Shown here one piece after another: positions 6,399-14,664 of a stretch of 16,929 nucleotides of DNA (positions are counted from its first letter, which is position 1; each line of letters opens with the position of its first letter). The notes under the pieces are model-generated. The model saw nothing but the letters and a program-made list of their open reading frames with translations, made no database searches and had not been told where the DNA came from. The stretch spans positions 1-16,929 of the forward strand of contig CAMYNZ010000094.1 in the NCBI GenBank assembly GCA_947259865.1, written 5' to 3'. The position numbers and the translations under genes were made by a program. This stretch comes from an uncultured Desulfobacterales bacterium (GTDB taxonomy: Bacteria; Desulfobacterota; Desulfobacteria; Desulfobacterales; G020354645).

Positions 6399-8336
6399 TT
6401 AGTTTTGCGATCCAGACGATGTTTTTGGAATTTCCTTTGGTATACGTATGCTGAAGCAGGAACCCTGTCCGGGTTTGGATACTACCTTGATGGTACCGCC
6501 GTGTTGCTGGATAATTTGATGGGTGACAAACAGACCGAGACCCGTACCCCTGTTTCCTTTTGATGAGAAAAACAGGGTAAACAGGTTTTCCTTTGTCTCT
6601 CGATCCATCCCGATCCCGTTGTCATGCACTTCAAATATAAGGTGTTGTTTTTCCTGTTTTACAACAAATGTAATTTTATGAAGTTTATCGAATGTATCTT
6701 CGACGCATGCATCCAGGGCATTTTCCAATATATTGATCAGTGCGGTTCGGAGTGCTCCGCTGTCGATTTCAAATTCACCCACCGAAGGATCGAAATCACT
6801 TACAAATTCAATGCCCTGCCCCTGGACCTTGGGCTCTATCACAAAGTATATATCCTGGGCGAAGCTCAAAATATCAATGCGCTCTATTTTCAACTCTCGC
6901 TCTTTAGCGAAATAAAGTATATCCAAAACTAATTTACGGATGCGTGCAATGACGGTTCGCACGGCTTCCCAACCTTCTTGAATTCGCTCCTGATCTTCCT
7001 TGGCAAATCCCGTATCAACGAGGTACATGCCGCCATCCAAACCGGCCAATAGACCTTTTATACCATGGGATATCGAGCTTATTTTAAGACCCAAAGAAGA
7101 CAGATTGTCCTGCAATTGTCGGATCTCGGTGATATTGGTGGATATCTCCATTACCTGGGTGATTTTCCCGGCAGCGTCTCGCAGGGGAGCGGTCCACACA
7201 AGTACATTATACTGTTCACCGGTTTTGGACGTGACCACCAGCTCTGTATGGTGTGATTTTCCGTCTTCAAAGGTTTTGGCCACCGGACAGTTGGGACAGG
7301 GCTCGCCCCGGTGTTTGTAGACTTCATAACAATGTGATCCAATCTTATGATCAAAATCATCTTTAAATCGCCTGTTTGACGCCGTAAGTCTGAATTCTCT
7401 GTCCTGAACCGATATATAACAGGGCACCTCATCAAAGAGTTGCTGATATTTCTGCTGGGTGTTGCGCAGCTCCTGGCGCAGGCGTTGGACTTCGGCGATG
7501 TCGGCAACAATTTCGACCACCAGCTCTACCTCCCCCGCCTGGTTGCGAATGGGAGCGGTATGGACAATAACAGGGACCTGCTGGCCGTTAAGATATTTGA
7601 CGACCGCCTTGCCCCGTTGTCCGCTGGCGGTTTTAAAGGTTTGTTCAACCGGATACTCAAAATCTCCATCCGTTGATTGCACGTAGATGTCCCGGCAGTC
7701 ATGGCCGATTTTATCACCGAGTCGTTTCTGGTAGAGTTGATTGATGGCCACGACCTTAAGCTCCCGATTATGAATCGATACAAAACAGGGCATCTCGTTG
7801 AAGTATTTTATGCCCCCTTCGAGATCACCGGCAATGTTCTTCAAGGCCGAAGAGAAGAGATCCAGGGTCTGCCCCACTGCGGCCTGTCGTTCGGCCTCCA
7901 CGAGCTTGGCTGATTTTTCACGGACCAGGGCTTCAAGATTTTCGGTGTATTCCCGTAATTTTTGCCGCGTTTCGATTTTGTCATGGGCTCTGCTGAGTGC
8001 GATTTGAAGCACATCATCGTTGATCGGCTTGGTGACGAAATCAATGGCCTGGTATTTGAGACTTTCTATGGCCAGATCCATATCCCCATGGCCGGTGATC
8101 ATAATTACTTCGGTATCAGGGTTCTCGCTTTTTATGGTCTTGAGCAGTTCGATACCGTCCATGCCCGGCATCTTTATATCGGTGAGGACAATGGGAGGGG
8201 ATTGACTGCGGAAGATCTTGAGGGCTTCCTCACCGTTTTCTGCGGTAAACACTTTATAGCCGATGTCGGATAAAGCTATATTGAGTACTTTGCGGATACC
8301 TGCTTCGTCATCGACAATTAATAATTTTTTATTCAT
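6399..8336 (-). CDS. Hybrid sensor: receiver-PAS-PAS-histidine kinase
   Basis: The 645-residue protein lacks membrane segments and is cytoplasmic. Domains: receiver (1-120) with phosphoacceptor Asp53 in LTDIKMP and TKP near 102; coiled coil (120-155); PAS (about 170-285); PAS (about 295-405) with a CPNCP pair at 347-351; dimerisation helix with the phosphorylated His424 in SISHGIKG; HATPase with N box NILENALDA (534-542), G1 DNGIGMD (572-578) and G2 GTGLGL (597-602). All key residues are present, so it should autophosphorylate. A receiver ahead of the kinase suggests it is tuned by another kinase or by its own phosphate. CxxC-type PAS domains may sense metal or redox. It lies between an intact response regulator and the PocR protein. 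No clear Shine-Dalgarno is seen before its ATG. Confidence 0.93.
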   Translation of the reverse strand: MNKKLLIVDDEAGIRKVLNIALSDIGYKVFTAENGEEALKIFRSQSPPIVLTDIKMPGMDGIELLKTIKSENPDTEVIMITGHGDMDLAIESLKYQAIDFVTKPINDDVLQIALSRAHDKIETRQKLREYTENLEALVREKSAKLVEAERQAAVGQTLDLFSSALKNIAGDLEGGIKYFNEMPCFVSIHNRELKVVAINQLYQKRLGDKIGHDCRDIYVQSTDGDFEYPVEQTFKTASGQRGKAVVKYLNGQQVPVIVHTAPIRNQAGEVELVVEIVADIAEVQRLRQELRNTQQKYQQLFDEVPCYISVQDREFRLTASNRRFKDDFDHKIGSHCYEVYKHRGEPCPNCPVAKTFEDGKSHHTELVVTSKTGEQYNVLVWTAPLRDAAGKITQVMEISTNITEIRQLQDNLSSLGLKISSISHGIKGLLAGLDGGMYLVDTGFAKEDQERIQEGWEAVRTVIARIRKLVLDILYFAKERELKIERIDILSFAQDIYFVIEPKVQGQGIEFVSDFDPSVGEFEIDSGALRTALINILENALDACVEDTFDKLHKITFVVKQEKQHLIFEVHDNGIGMDRETKENLFTLFFSSKGNRGTGLGLFVTHQIIQQHGGTIKVVSKPGQGSCFSIRIPKEIPKTSSGSQN

Positions 8337-8414
8337 AATTGATTGTCATTGATGGTAATTAAACGTTTGCTACATACGAAAATTTTGTACAGAATGAATT
8401 GCTTCTTAGATTTC

Positions 8415-8765
8415 CTACCCGATAGTATTTTTGACAATTCCTATTAATTTTTCAGGATCAAATGGTTTTTTAACAAAGGCCACCGCATCTTTGATGGCAT
8501 GGTCGCCGTCAATCCCGCTGACCACGATAACCGGCGTATCCTTTAATAGCTTGTCCTTTCTAAGCTTACGGTAAAATCTGGGACCCCATTCACCGGGCAT
8601 CTGCAGATCAAGACAAATCAGATCGGGATTTTCTTTTTTGACTGCCTCCAGTCCTTCCATACTGCTGGTGGCGCTGCAAGTGGCATACCCATTGTCACTG
8701 AAAATCGCGGTAAGATAATTAACGATCATAGGATCATCATCTATAATGAGAATCTTTTTTGGCAT
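8415..8765 (-). CDS. Single-domain response regulator (CheY-like)
   Basis: A frame extends up to 8843, but the real start is the ATG at 8765: it follows GAGGAG and begins MPKKILIIDDD like the family. The 116-residue protein is a lone receiver domain: acidic pair Asp10/Asp11, phosphoacceptor Asp53 in LICLDLQMP, Ser83 in VVSG, and Lys99/Lys100 before Pro101 in VKKPFD. There is no output domain. It starts 62 bases after the end of tmcA and is followed by the hybrid kinase, its likely phosphodonor. It may relay phosphate to the kinase's own receiver or act by protein contact. It is the intact counterpart of the broken regulator at 12740-13077. Confidence 0.9.
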   Translation of the reverse strand: MPKKILIIDDDPMIVNYLTAIFSDNGYATCSATSSMEGLEAVKKENPDLICLDLQMPGEWGPRFYRKLRKDKLLKDTPVIVVSGIDGDHAIKDAVAFVKKPFDPEKLIGIVKNTIG

Positions 8766-8827
8766 GGTTCTCCTCACTTTAGCGTATAATATATTGAAAT
8801 TTAAATTAAATAGTGAAAATATGGCTA

Positions 8828-9208
8828 TCATTTTATGTGGCATTCACCACACATAACCGGACCTTCCTTTTTTTCCAGGTGACAGCCTTTACAATTTGTA
8901 TGGTAGGCCTTGCGCAAACCCAACAGGTTGCCGGAACCCTTTTTCTCATGGCAATCTGCGCATTTCGAGTCTTCGGAAGATTCGTCTGCCAATTTTTCTC
9001 CGTCTTCATAAATATGATGACACTCATTGCATTCCTCAATTTGGGCAGCCTCATTGTGTTCGTCATGCCGGAATACCGAGGGTGTGCGCATCGGATTATC
9101 AAAAACGCTATTGTCAACAATGGCCATTTCCTCCTGGGAGTATCCCGCTAGTGCCGCTATTCCTGAAAACAGTAAGATTGCAAGCAAAGACAGTTTGGTT
9201 TTATGCAT
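8828..9208 (-). CDS. tmcA: Tetraheme cytochrome c3, TmcA type
   Basis: The 126-residue precursor has a signal peptide (1-21, ending LLFSGIAALA) and is periplasmic. It has four CxxCH heme motifs: C60NECH, C83ADCH, C106KGCH, C120GECH. Eight His (48, 51, 64, 65, 87, 103, 110, 124) fit the standard bis-His ligation of four hemes, including the HxxH and CHH arrangement of cytochrome c3. TmcA (acidic type II c3) takes electrons from the type I c3/hydrogenase pool and passes them to the membrane Tmc complex. AGGAGA lies before the ATG, and only 18 bases separate it from tmcB. Identification rests on heme pattern plus tmcB/C/D neighbours. A decayed copy of its 3' end appears at 5089-5135. Confidence 0.93.
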   Translation of the reverse strand: MHKTKLSLLAILLFSGIAALAGYSQEEMAIVDNSVFDNPMRTPSVFRHDEHNEAAQIEECNECHHIYEDGEKLADESSEDSKCADCHEKKGSGNLLGLRKAYHTNCKGCHLEKKEGPVMCGECHIK

Positions 9209-9226
9209 CCTATTTCTCCTGAGATA

Positions 9227-10561
9227 TTATTGCGGTTTTTCCATGACTTCGTACAGGATATCACCGATAAATTTAATATCCATACCCAGTCCGTAATGAT
9301 GATTAATGTCTTCCAGACCACTGTGACAGTTGTGACAGGGTGCGATCAGGACTTTTGCACCCCTGGACTTAACGGCAAATAATTGTTCAGCCTTTATGCG
9401 GTTGCCGTTCATGCGTGTCATTTTATAGGGCGGACCACAGTTGATGACACCACCACCGGCGCAACAACAGTAATTATGTTCACGGTTGGGGTGCATCTCG
9501 ATCAGGTTTTCACAGATGGAATTTACAACATAACGGGCCTTTTCGGCAAGTCCGCCGCCCCGAATCACATTGCAGGGGTCGTGGAGGGTGACGGGCGTCT
9601 CGAATTTTTTGACAATCTTGATTTTTCCTTCCTCAAGCAATTCATGATAGAAATCAATGGCATGGACAATGGGAATGGGCGGCATGCGCCAACCCAGCCA
9701 GCGGTTGCCCATGTCATAAACCGATCGAAAGGCGTGACCGCATTCACCCATGACAATCCGTTTAACCCGCAGTCTGGCGGCCGTTTCGAAATGGGCCCGT
9801 TTGACACGCCCCATGATTTCATTGTCACCGGTATACATGGCCATATCGCTGTTGTCCCAGCCGGGGGTGGCAGGCATGGTCCAGTTAACGCCGGCAACAT
9901 CCATCAAGACCGCGGCCTGATAGATTAACTGCGCCTGAAACTTGGGTTCCGGGCCGATGACCGAGTACATGATGTCGGCCCCTTCTTTTTCAATGGGGAT
10001 GCGCAGGGTCGGTATTTCAGCCTGGGCCTCTTCTTCCTGCCACTGCAGCGTATCCGGCCATTCATCTTCCTTGACCCACATCTGGTTCATGGTAACCGCA
10101 TGGCTGTGGGCCGTATCCTGAATATACAGGGGGGTTATGCCCAGCAGATGACAGATTCGACGAACGGTCAGCATCATATAGGCGATGTCTATACCGAACG
10201 GACAGTACATTGCACAGCGTTTGCAGGCGTTGCACTCGGTGGAAGCAATCTGGGAAGCGCGCTTCATGAATTCGGCGCTCACCTTTCCTTTGTTTTTTAG
10301 CATTTCCCACAGGGTCTGTTTGACTTTGCCCACCGGTGAATAGCGGGGATCATTATCGTGTGAAAGATAATAATGGCAGGCCTCGGAGCACAACCCGCAA
10401 TGGATACAGGTATTGACATAGGCTTTAAGGCGTGCGCCGGATTCCCCTTTTAATACCCTGTTGATTGCTTTTTCAATTCGCTCCTCGGTCAGATTTTGTG
10501 CACCGATTTCGAGACCTTCGTCAACGATTATCTTATCGACTTCTTTAGCAGGCTCTGCCAT
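9227..10561 (-). CDS. tmcB: TmcB: cytoplasmic iron-sulfur protein with CCG domains (HdrD/GlpC-like)
   Basis: The frame is open to 10636, but the ATG at 10561 is preferred: AAGGA precedes it and the protein then starts MAEPAKEV. The 444-residue product has two [4Fe-4S] ferredoxin motifs (Cys52, 55, 58, 62 and Cys110, 113, 116, 120), then CCG-domain sequence: GECGHAF near 272, HDPC (Cys330), CCCAGGG (365-371) and PCHNC (Cys409, Cys412), matching the C-x31-38-CC-x33-C-x2-C signature that in heterodisulfide reductase HdrB/HdrD binds a noncubane cluster. No membrane segment is seen. It would sit on the cytoplasmic face and pass electrons toward sulfate reduction. Related to HmcF and DsrK; the pairing with a lone tetraheme c3 and a TmcD propeller favours TmcB. 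Confidence 0.93.
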   Translation of the reverse strand: MAEPAKEVDKIIVDEGLEIGAQNLTEERIEKAINRVLKGESGARLKAYVNTCIHCGLCSEACHYYLSHDNDPRYSPVGKVKQTLWEMLKNKGKVSAEFMKRASQIASTECNACKRCAMYCPFGIDIAYMMLTVRRICHLLGITPLYIQDTAHSHAVTMNQMWVKEDEWPDTLQWQEEEAQAEIPTLRIPIEKEGADIMYSVIGPEPKFQAQLIYQAAVLMDVAGVNWTMPATPGWDNSDMAMYTGDNEIMGRVKRAHFETAARLRVKRIVMGECGHAFRSVYDMGNRWLGWRMPPIPIVHAIDFYHELLEEGKIKIVKKFETPVTLHDPCNVIRGGGLAEKARYVVNSICENLIEMHPNREHNYCCCAGGGVINCGPPYKMTRMNGNRIKAEQLFAVKSRGAKVLIAPCHNCHSGLEDINHHYGLGMDIKFIGDILYEVMEKPQ

Positions 10562-10766
10562 GATTTTAATTCCTTTTTTGTCTAAACTGTTTTTCTTGGA
10601 CCACAGAACACCGAACAAGCAATTATGAATGTCCAATTACTTAATATCCACATTAGATTTTTTACTTCGGCGTTCGATATTCGAAATTCTAAAAAGTGGT
10701 TAACCACTCTAAACTAAATGACATTGTTACTTGAAAGATAATCAATAATGTTAACCGCACCTCTAT
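10562..10766. repeat. Unusual 205-base intra-operon gap with inverted and tandem repeats
   Basis: Elsewhere the tmc genes are closely packed, but here tmcC and tmcB are 205 bases apart. GAACACCGAA (10606-10615) and TTCGGCGTTC (10666-10675) form inverted arms with one mismatch and a 50-base loop. From 10666 a 7-base unit repeats (TTCGGCG, TTCGATA, TTCGAAA, TTC). A perfect 14-bp palindrome follows at 10695-10708. This resembles degenerate intergenic repeat elements; it may be an insertion. Confidence 0.55.
10695..10708 (-). terminator. Weak terminator-like palindrome
   Basis: AGTGGTTAACCACT is a perfect 14-bp palindrome. Read on the minus strand it is a 5-bp stem with a TTAA loop followed by five T. 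It could attenuate transcription between broken tmcC and tmcB, but the stem is short. Confidence 0.3.
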
Positions 10767-11374
10767 TTACCAGTCCCTGGCATGTCTTATTCCTCCAAAT
10801 TCCGAACCCATGTAGCTCCTGGTCAGCGGTGCAATCAGCATATGACTCAAACGGGTAAACGGAATCGCTACCAGCATTGGTTGTACGCAAAGAAACCCGT
10901 AATAAAGGGCGCTGCAACGATCGCCAGGATGATGTAATCCGAGGCGGAGGTAACATACTGAACCTCAGGCTTTACCAGACGCCGGACAAGGAAAAAGACA
11001 CAACCGAAAACAACGATAAGGGTCATGATTTCAGCGGCACCCTCCGGCAGGGTCCACCAGCTGACATTCCAGGATTCGTCTACCAGAGTCACATGGGCCA
11101 GCAGAAAAATCGGGGTCAGCAGCAAACAAATGTGAAAGGCAAACGTGACGATGGTCAAGACCGGATGCCTTTTCATATTCTCGGTGGCAAACGGCGTGCT
11201 CCAGCGCAGAATAGAACGCAGACCGTATTTCAAACTCATATAAGAATAGATAAATCTCTCTTTTTTATGAACCAGTGCGATCAGGCTGATAAGCCGGTAA
11301 AGGCTGCCGCCGATAAAAATAATAAACGCTACCCAGGCGAGTGGACCGCTCACAAAATTGTATAAACTGTGCAT
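10767..11374 (-). pseudogene. tmcC: tmcC, membrane cytochrome b subunit, broken by internal deletion and frameshift
   Basis: The gene starts well (ATG 13 bases after tmcD, with a GGGGG-rich ribosome site) and encodes membrane helices near 10-35, 72-96, 115-132 and 147-164, with His70, His81 and His94 as heme b candidates. At GFFAYNQ the frame runs into TAG at 10868. In another frame, MLVAIPFTRLSHM...GSEFGG...ARDW continues from 10877 to a TAA at 10767; this is the usual C-terminal tail of the NarI/HmcE/DsrM-like family. The two halves abut with nothing between NQ and MLVAIP, where relatives have about 15-20 more residues including, as I recall, a His. The missing length is 1 mod 3. So a helix start and probably a heme ligand are lost. 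Either a true lesion or an assembly error. Confidence 0.8.
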
Positions 11375-11386
11375 GAAACCCCCTTT

Positions 11387-12652
11387 TTAGCGCAGGACAT
11401 CCTTCACAGAAATGACACGCCGGGTATACATGTCGCCCTGTAAAGTCCGCAGAAGAATTTTGTCTCCATCGAGGTTGAATACAGGATCCCAGATCGCATC
11501 GCACGCCTGGTCCCACAGTTGATCATTTACGGCAATAGTGTATTTGCCGTTTTTTTCGACTTTTAGGGCAACATCACGATTGTTGGGACCAAAGACCGGC
11601 TTCCAGGCCATATCGAAGGTATTTTTCCAAACCGCGCCATCGATGACAACCATCCATTTCATGCCTTCTTTGGCAAGCGCCGCAACTCGCCTGCTGTCCG
11701 GGCTGAACACGGCATCGGTCACTAAATCTCCAAACGTGACCGACCAGGGCTTGCCGTCAACCGCAAGGGTCCACCGGCCGAATTTAGGGGCAACGATGGC
11801 CGCCAGTTTGTTGCCGTCGGGGCTGAACATCGGATGCCAGAGCTGAACGAATTTTCGATCCCAGATAATCTGGCCGTCCCGGGCCATAAACCACTTGCCG
11901 CCGGTCCTCACCGGAGCGACAACTGCACCATTGTTGGGATCAAAGACCGGCTCCCAGACACAGTCAAATGTCTGCTCCCAGGGCTGGCCGTTTACGGCAA
12001 TCGTGTAATCATAAAGGTTCAGTCGAACTTCGGCAGCCAAATTCTGACCATCTGAGCTGACCGCCATTTTCCAGACATTGACAAACCGCTTATCCCAGGC
12101 ATTGCCGTTTAGGGCAGCGCTAAAAACGCCCTTCTGGAATTTGTGGATTTCGCCTTCACCGAAGGCCGCCACTTGAACTGCCGCAGCGGTTTGGGTGCCA
12201 TCAGGGCTTAAGGTAGGATTTGTCATATTGGAAAAAGTATTATCCCAGGCAACACCATTTAAGGCCATGCAATAGGTCATGTCCTGCTGAACCGCTACCC
12301 CAATGTTTTTGCCGTCCGGACTAAACATCAAGTTCCACACATATCCGAATTTATTATCCCAGGGGGTTCCGTCTACGGCTACCGTCCATTCGCCCATTTC
12401 CGACACCAACGCGGCCAAACGACCATCAGGGCCAAACCGCAGATTCCAAATTTTATCAAATACGGGTTCCCACACAGTGCCGTTGGCACACACATTGAAT
12501 TCGCCCTCAGCCAGGTTGACGATGGCTGCAATTTTTTCTCCATCCGGGCTTACATAAGGCTCTTCAACCCAGTTGAATTTGTCTTTCCATTGGTTGATGT
12601 CAGCGATCGATTTTTCGCCGAGCTCCCAATCCCAGCCACTCCTGTAATGCAT
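11387..12652 (-). CDS. tmcD: TmcD: tryptophan-rich beta-propeller-like protein
   Basis: The 421-residue protein consists of about ten repeats of roughly 40-45 residues. The repeat core is an NG or DG followed by W, then F, then VW-x-PxFSPDG and an A-A-V strand, similar to PD40/WD40-like propeller blades. Trp is very frequent. There is no signal peptide or membrane helix, so it is predicted cytoplasmic, where it would support TmcB. TmcD is the tryptophan-rich subunit of the Tmc complex in Desulfovibrio; the match here is by repeat pattern and by adjacency to tmcC, with no catalytic role known. It is the first of the four complex genes in transcription order (D-C-B-A). A few repeats are degenerate (for example the third, with NMTNPTLSPDG). 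An AAAGGAGAAAAG ribosome site precedes the ATG. Confidence 0.85.
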   Translation of the reverse strand: MHYRSGWDWELGEKSIADINQWKDKFNWVEEPYVSPDGEKIAAIVNLAEGEFNVCANGTVWEPVFDKIWNLRFGPDGRLAALVSEMGEWTVAVDGTPWDNKFGYVWNLMFSPDGKNIGVAVQQDMTYCMALNGVAWDNTFSNMTNPTLSPDGTQTAAAVQVAAFGEGEIHKFQKGVFSAALNGNAWDKRFVNVWKMAVSSDGQNLAAEVRLNLYDYTIAVNGQPWEQTFDCVWEPVFDPNNGAVVAPVRTGGKWFMARDGQIIWDRKFVQLWHPMFSPDGNKLAAIVAPKFGRWTLAVDGKPWSVTFGDLVTDAVFSPDSRRVAALAKEGMKWMVVIDGAVWKNTFDMAWKPVFGPNNRDVALKVEKNGKYTIAVNDQLWDQACDAIWDPVFNLDGDKILLRTLQGDMYTRRVISVKDVLR

Positions 12653-12739
12653 TATCTTTTCTCCTTTTCGCTCTTTATGAAATTTTCGATTTTACAGGGT
12701 TCTGCCGTAAGTCACTTCTCAAAAACGCAAAAATAATTA

Positions 12740-13077
12740 TTAAGGGCCTAATAGATGTTTTGTAAGCCTCAGAAGTTCATCGGCTTCCGGGGGCTTTTCC
12801 ATGTAGGCCTCGGGTTCCGGTACGGGATTCTCCAGTCGCACGTTCAACATTTTCAGATAATGGGAAAATGTTTTTTGGGCCACGGCGGATAACATGATAA
12901 CCGGTATATCCTTGAACATGTTGTCGGTCTTTCCGGTGATACCATCCGGGCCTTGCGGAGGCCTTCCTTTCCATCGCTGGTCATGACCGGCTGATATCCG
13001 CTTGTCTCCAATAAAGTGGAGATAAAGATTCTCATATCCAGCTCATCATCGACGACAAGAATCTTCTTCTTTTGCAT
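12740..13077 (-). pseudogene. Response regulator broken by internal deletion and frameshift
   Basis: The first 44 codons are an intact receiver N-terminus (KKILVVDDELD, then DGKEGLRKAR). The original frame then loses homology and ends early at a TGA near 12860. A second frame carries the rest: FKDIPVIMLSAVAQKTF, then VPEPEAYMEKPPEADEL and a normal end at 12740. Joined, they give about 112 residues against roughly 130 expected; the piece lost is the strand with the phosphoacceptor Asp (the LxxLDxMMP region). The net missing length is again 1 mod 3. Without the Asp the protein could not be phosphorylated even if frameshifting occurred. It lies between the universal stress protein and tmcD. Confidence 0.8.
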
Positions 13078-13118
13078 CGGACAACCTCTTCATCTGGACC
13101 GCTGGACACCCATATCGA

Positions 13119-14045
13119 TTAAGTCTCTAAAGCCACTTTGTCGGGATGATTTACACTGGCTACCGGACAGGCGGCCCGCAGAACGACCTGTTCTACCGTG
13201 CTGCCGAGCACTGCCTGATCGGGATCGATTTCTCTTGTGTGATGGGCCATGACAATCAAATCCCCGAGTTTTTCACGGGCAAACTTTAATATTTCGACAT
13301 AGGGCGTCCCTTCGCGGACCTCGACATCATAATTATCAAAACCGTTCATCTTGGACACATATCGCTTTTCGATTTTGTTTCGGGCATCTTGGATCATGGT
13401 TTCAATCTCTTCCTGACCTTTGACCGATCCAACACTACCGGCATTGATATCGCAGGCATGAAACAGGTGCAGCCGGGCGCCGACCGTTTTGGCAAGCTTG
13501 AAGGCAAAGAGATAGGCCGAATCAGCCGCTTTTGAAAAATCGGTTCCGAAGACAATGTTTGAAAACAATTTCCAGCAGGTCGTGCAGGGTCTGCTGATGA
13601 TGACCACCGGACAGCGGGCGGCTTTGGCCACCTTTTGCATGGTGCTCCCGACCACATGTCTGTAGCGTGCGGCCCCGATGTCTTCTTCCCGGGTGTGGGC
13701 CCCCATGATAATAAGATCGACATCATTTTTGCGCGCCATTCTCAGAATCTCCCGATGGGGAATACCGACGGTCGCATCGATAATCGTTTCCGTGTTGTCA
13801 TCCAGCAAAGAATCATAGGTATTTTTGATCTCCTCTTTAACCCACTCGGTATAATCCGGATCCTGTTCCTCGACTTCTCCCGTTCTGGCATCCACGATAA
13901 ATGGGCTGAAGCCCCGGGTCGGATAGCCCAGTACGTGAAAGACATATAGCTGAGCGTCCCATTTCATGGCTAGATCAAAGGCGACTTTGGCTGCATTATC
14001 ACAGGTGGGAGAAGCGGTTGTCGCAAAAAGTATTTTCTTAAACAT
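13119..14045 (-). CDS. Tandem-domain universal stress protein
   Basis: The 308-residue protein has two UspA domains. Domain 1 (1-152): KKILFATTAS, then GIPHREILRMARKNDVDLIIMGAH and VGSTMQKVAKAARCPVVII. Domain 2 (162-300): FSNIVFGTDFSKAADSAYLFAFKLAKTVGARLHLFH, then GTPYVEILKFAREKLGDLIVMAHH and LGSTVEQVVLRAACPVASV. Both have the G-S/T end of the nucleotide loop, but the first glycines of the classic G-x2-G-x9-G motif are replaced (AHTREED, AHHTREID). The linker carries CTTC (154-157), a possible redox or metal pair. The ribosome site GGAGGTGA sits at the end of the upstream gene, only three bases before this ATG, so the two are co-translated. From memory, universal stress protein and receiver genes also neighbour tmc in Desulfovibrio vulgaris. 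Confidence 0.9.
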   Translation of the reverse strand: MFKKILFATTASPTCDNAAKVAFDLAMKWDAQLYVFHVLGYPTRGFSPFIVDARTGEVEEQDPDYTEWVKEEIKNTYDSLLDDNTETIIDATVGIPHREILRMARKNDVDLIIMGAHTREEDIGAARYRHVVGSTMQKVAKAARCPVVIISRPCTTCWKLFSNIVFGTDFSKAADSAYLFAFKLAKTVGARLHLFHACDINAGSVGSVKGQEEIETMIQDARNKIEKRYVSKMNGFDNYDVEVREGTPYVEILKFAREKLGDLIVMAHHTREIDPDQAVLGSTVEQVVLRAACPVASVNHPDKVALET

Positions 14046-14048
14046 GGG

Positions 14049-14582
14049 TCACCTCCTTATGACACACTGATCCGGAGTACCATGGAAACTGAGCTCCCAT
14101 GCGACCCCGTCGATAAATTCAAATAGTGTAAAGACCGTATCAAACTCGAATATGTCCACCCGATCTCCAAAAACGACGTGCTTGAGTTTTCCAAGCTTAA
14201 GGGGCAGATCCAGCAGATTCGGCAGTTGGATTGATTTGATATCAATGGTTTCACCAGCGCACATTCCGTTTAATGAATGGTATATTTCCAGGCGCTTTTC
14301 AGGCGAACCGATCATCTCCACTGTTTTTGAGAACTCGAGATGTTCAACCCCGGCAAACTCACATCCACTTTTGGGGCACGTGCGGTACTGTTCCTGGTAG
14401 GCAGACAGAAAGGCATTCAACTCGGCAAGCATTGGATAACACTCCAGCAGTTCAAAGAAACTTCTCAGACTAAATTCCTCATCAAGGAGGATTTGAAATC
14501 CGAGAAACGGCAGCGGTCCGGATTCTGAGATTACCCCGTTATGATCGATTGACCCATTTGTTTTCAGTCCAATGGTATTCAT
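14049..14582 (-). CDS. Hypothetical protein, first gene of the tmc operon
   Basis: No family recognised. The 177-residue protein is soluble and acidic, without signal peptide or membrane segment. Seen: a hydrophobic/aromatic N-terminal half (PLPFLGFQILLDEEFSLRSFF), Cys48, a CPKSGC pair (69-74), Cys108 in NGMC, and a beta-rich C-terminal half (LGKLKHVVFGDRVDIFEFDTVFTLFEFIDGV). Cys70-like pairs could bind metal but nothing proves it. It is three bases from the next ATG and is the first gene after the sigma-54 promoter, so it is probably a conserved component or assembly/regulatory factor of the Tmc locus (inference). The ATG lacks a strong Shine-Dalgarno; GAGG is 14 bases upstream. Confidence 0.75.
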   Translation of the reverse strand: MNTIGLKTNGSIDHNGVISESGPLPFLGFQILLDEEFSLRSFFELLECYPMLAELNAFLSAYQEQYRTCPKSGCEFAGVEHLEFSKTVEMIGSPEKRLEIYHSLNGMCAGETIDIKSIQLPNLLDLPLKLGKLKHVVFGDRVDIFEFDTVFTLFEFIDGVAWELSFHGTPDQCVIRR

Positions 14583-14664
14583 TTCTATTTAATACGCCTC
14601 AGTATGATAACGGCTGAATTTTATAGATGGCACGTTGCATAAGGCCGATGTTAAAGCCTTTATG

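Noticed and set aside
8766..8843. Longer response regulator start at 8843
   Set aside because: It would overlap tmcA; the family start MPKKILIIDD with GAGGAG is at 8765.
9383..9928. Plus-strand 181-residue ORF
   Set aside because: It is an antisense shadow of tmcB, whose own frame has all the cluster motifs.
10562..10636. Longer TmcB start at 10636
   Set aside because: The added N-terminal residues do not look like the family, and a good ribosome site precedes the ATG at 10561.
14629..14640. Plus-strand TGGCACGTTGCAT as a sigma-54 promoter
   Set aside because: The GG and GC elements are far too close together, and it points toward the activator gene's 3' end with no plus-strand gene downstream.
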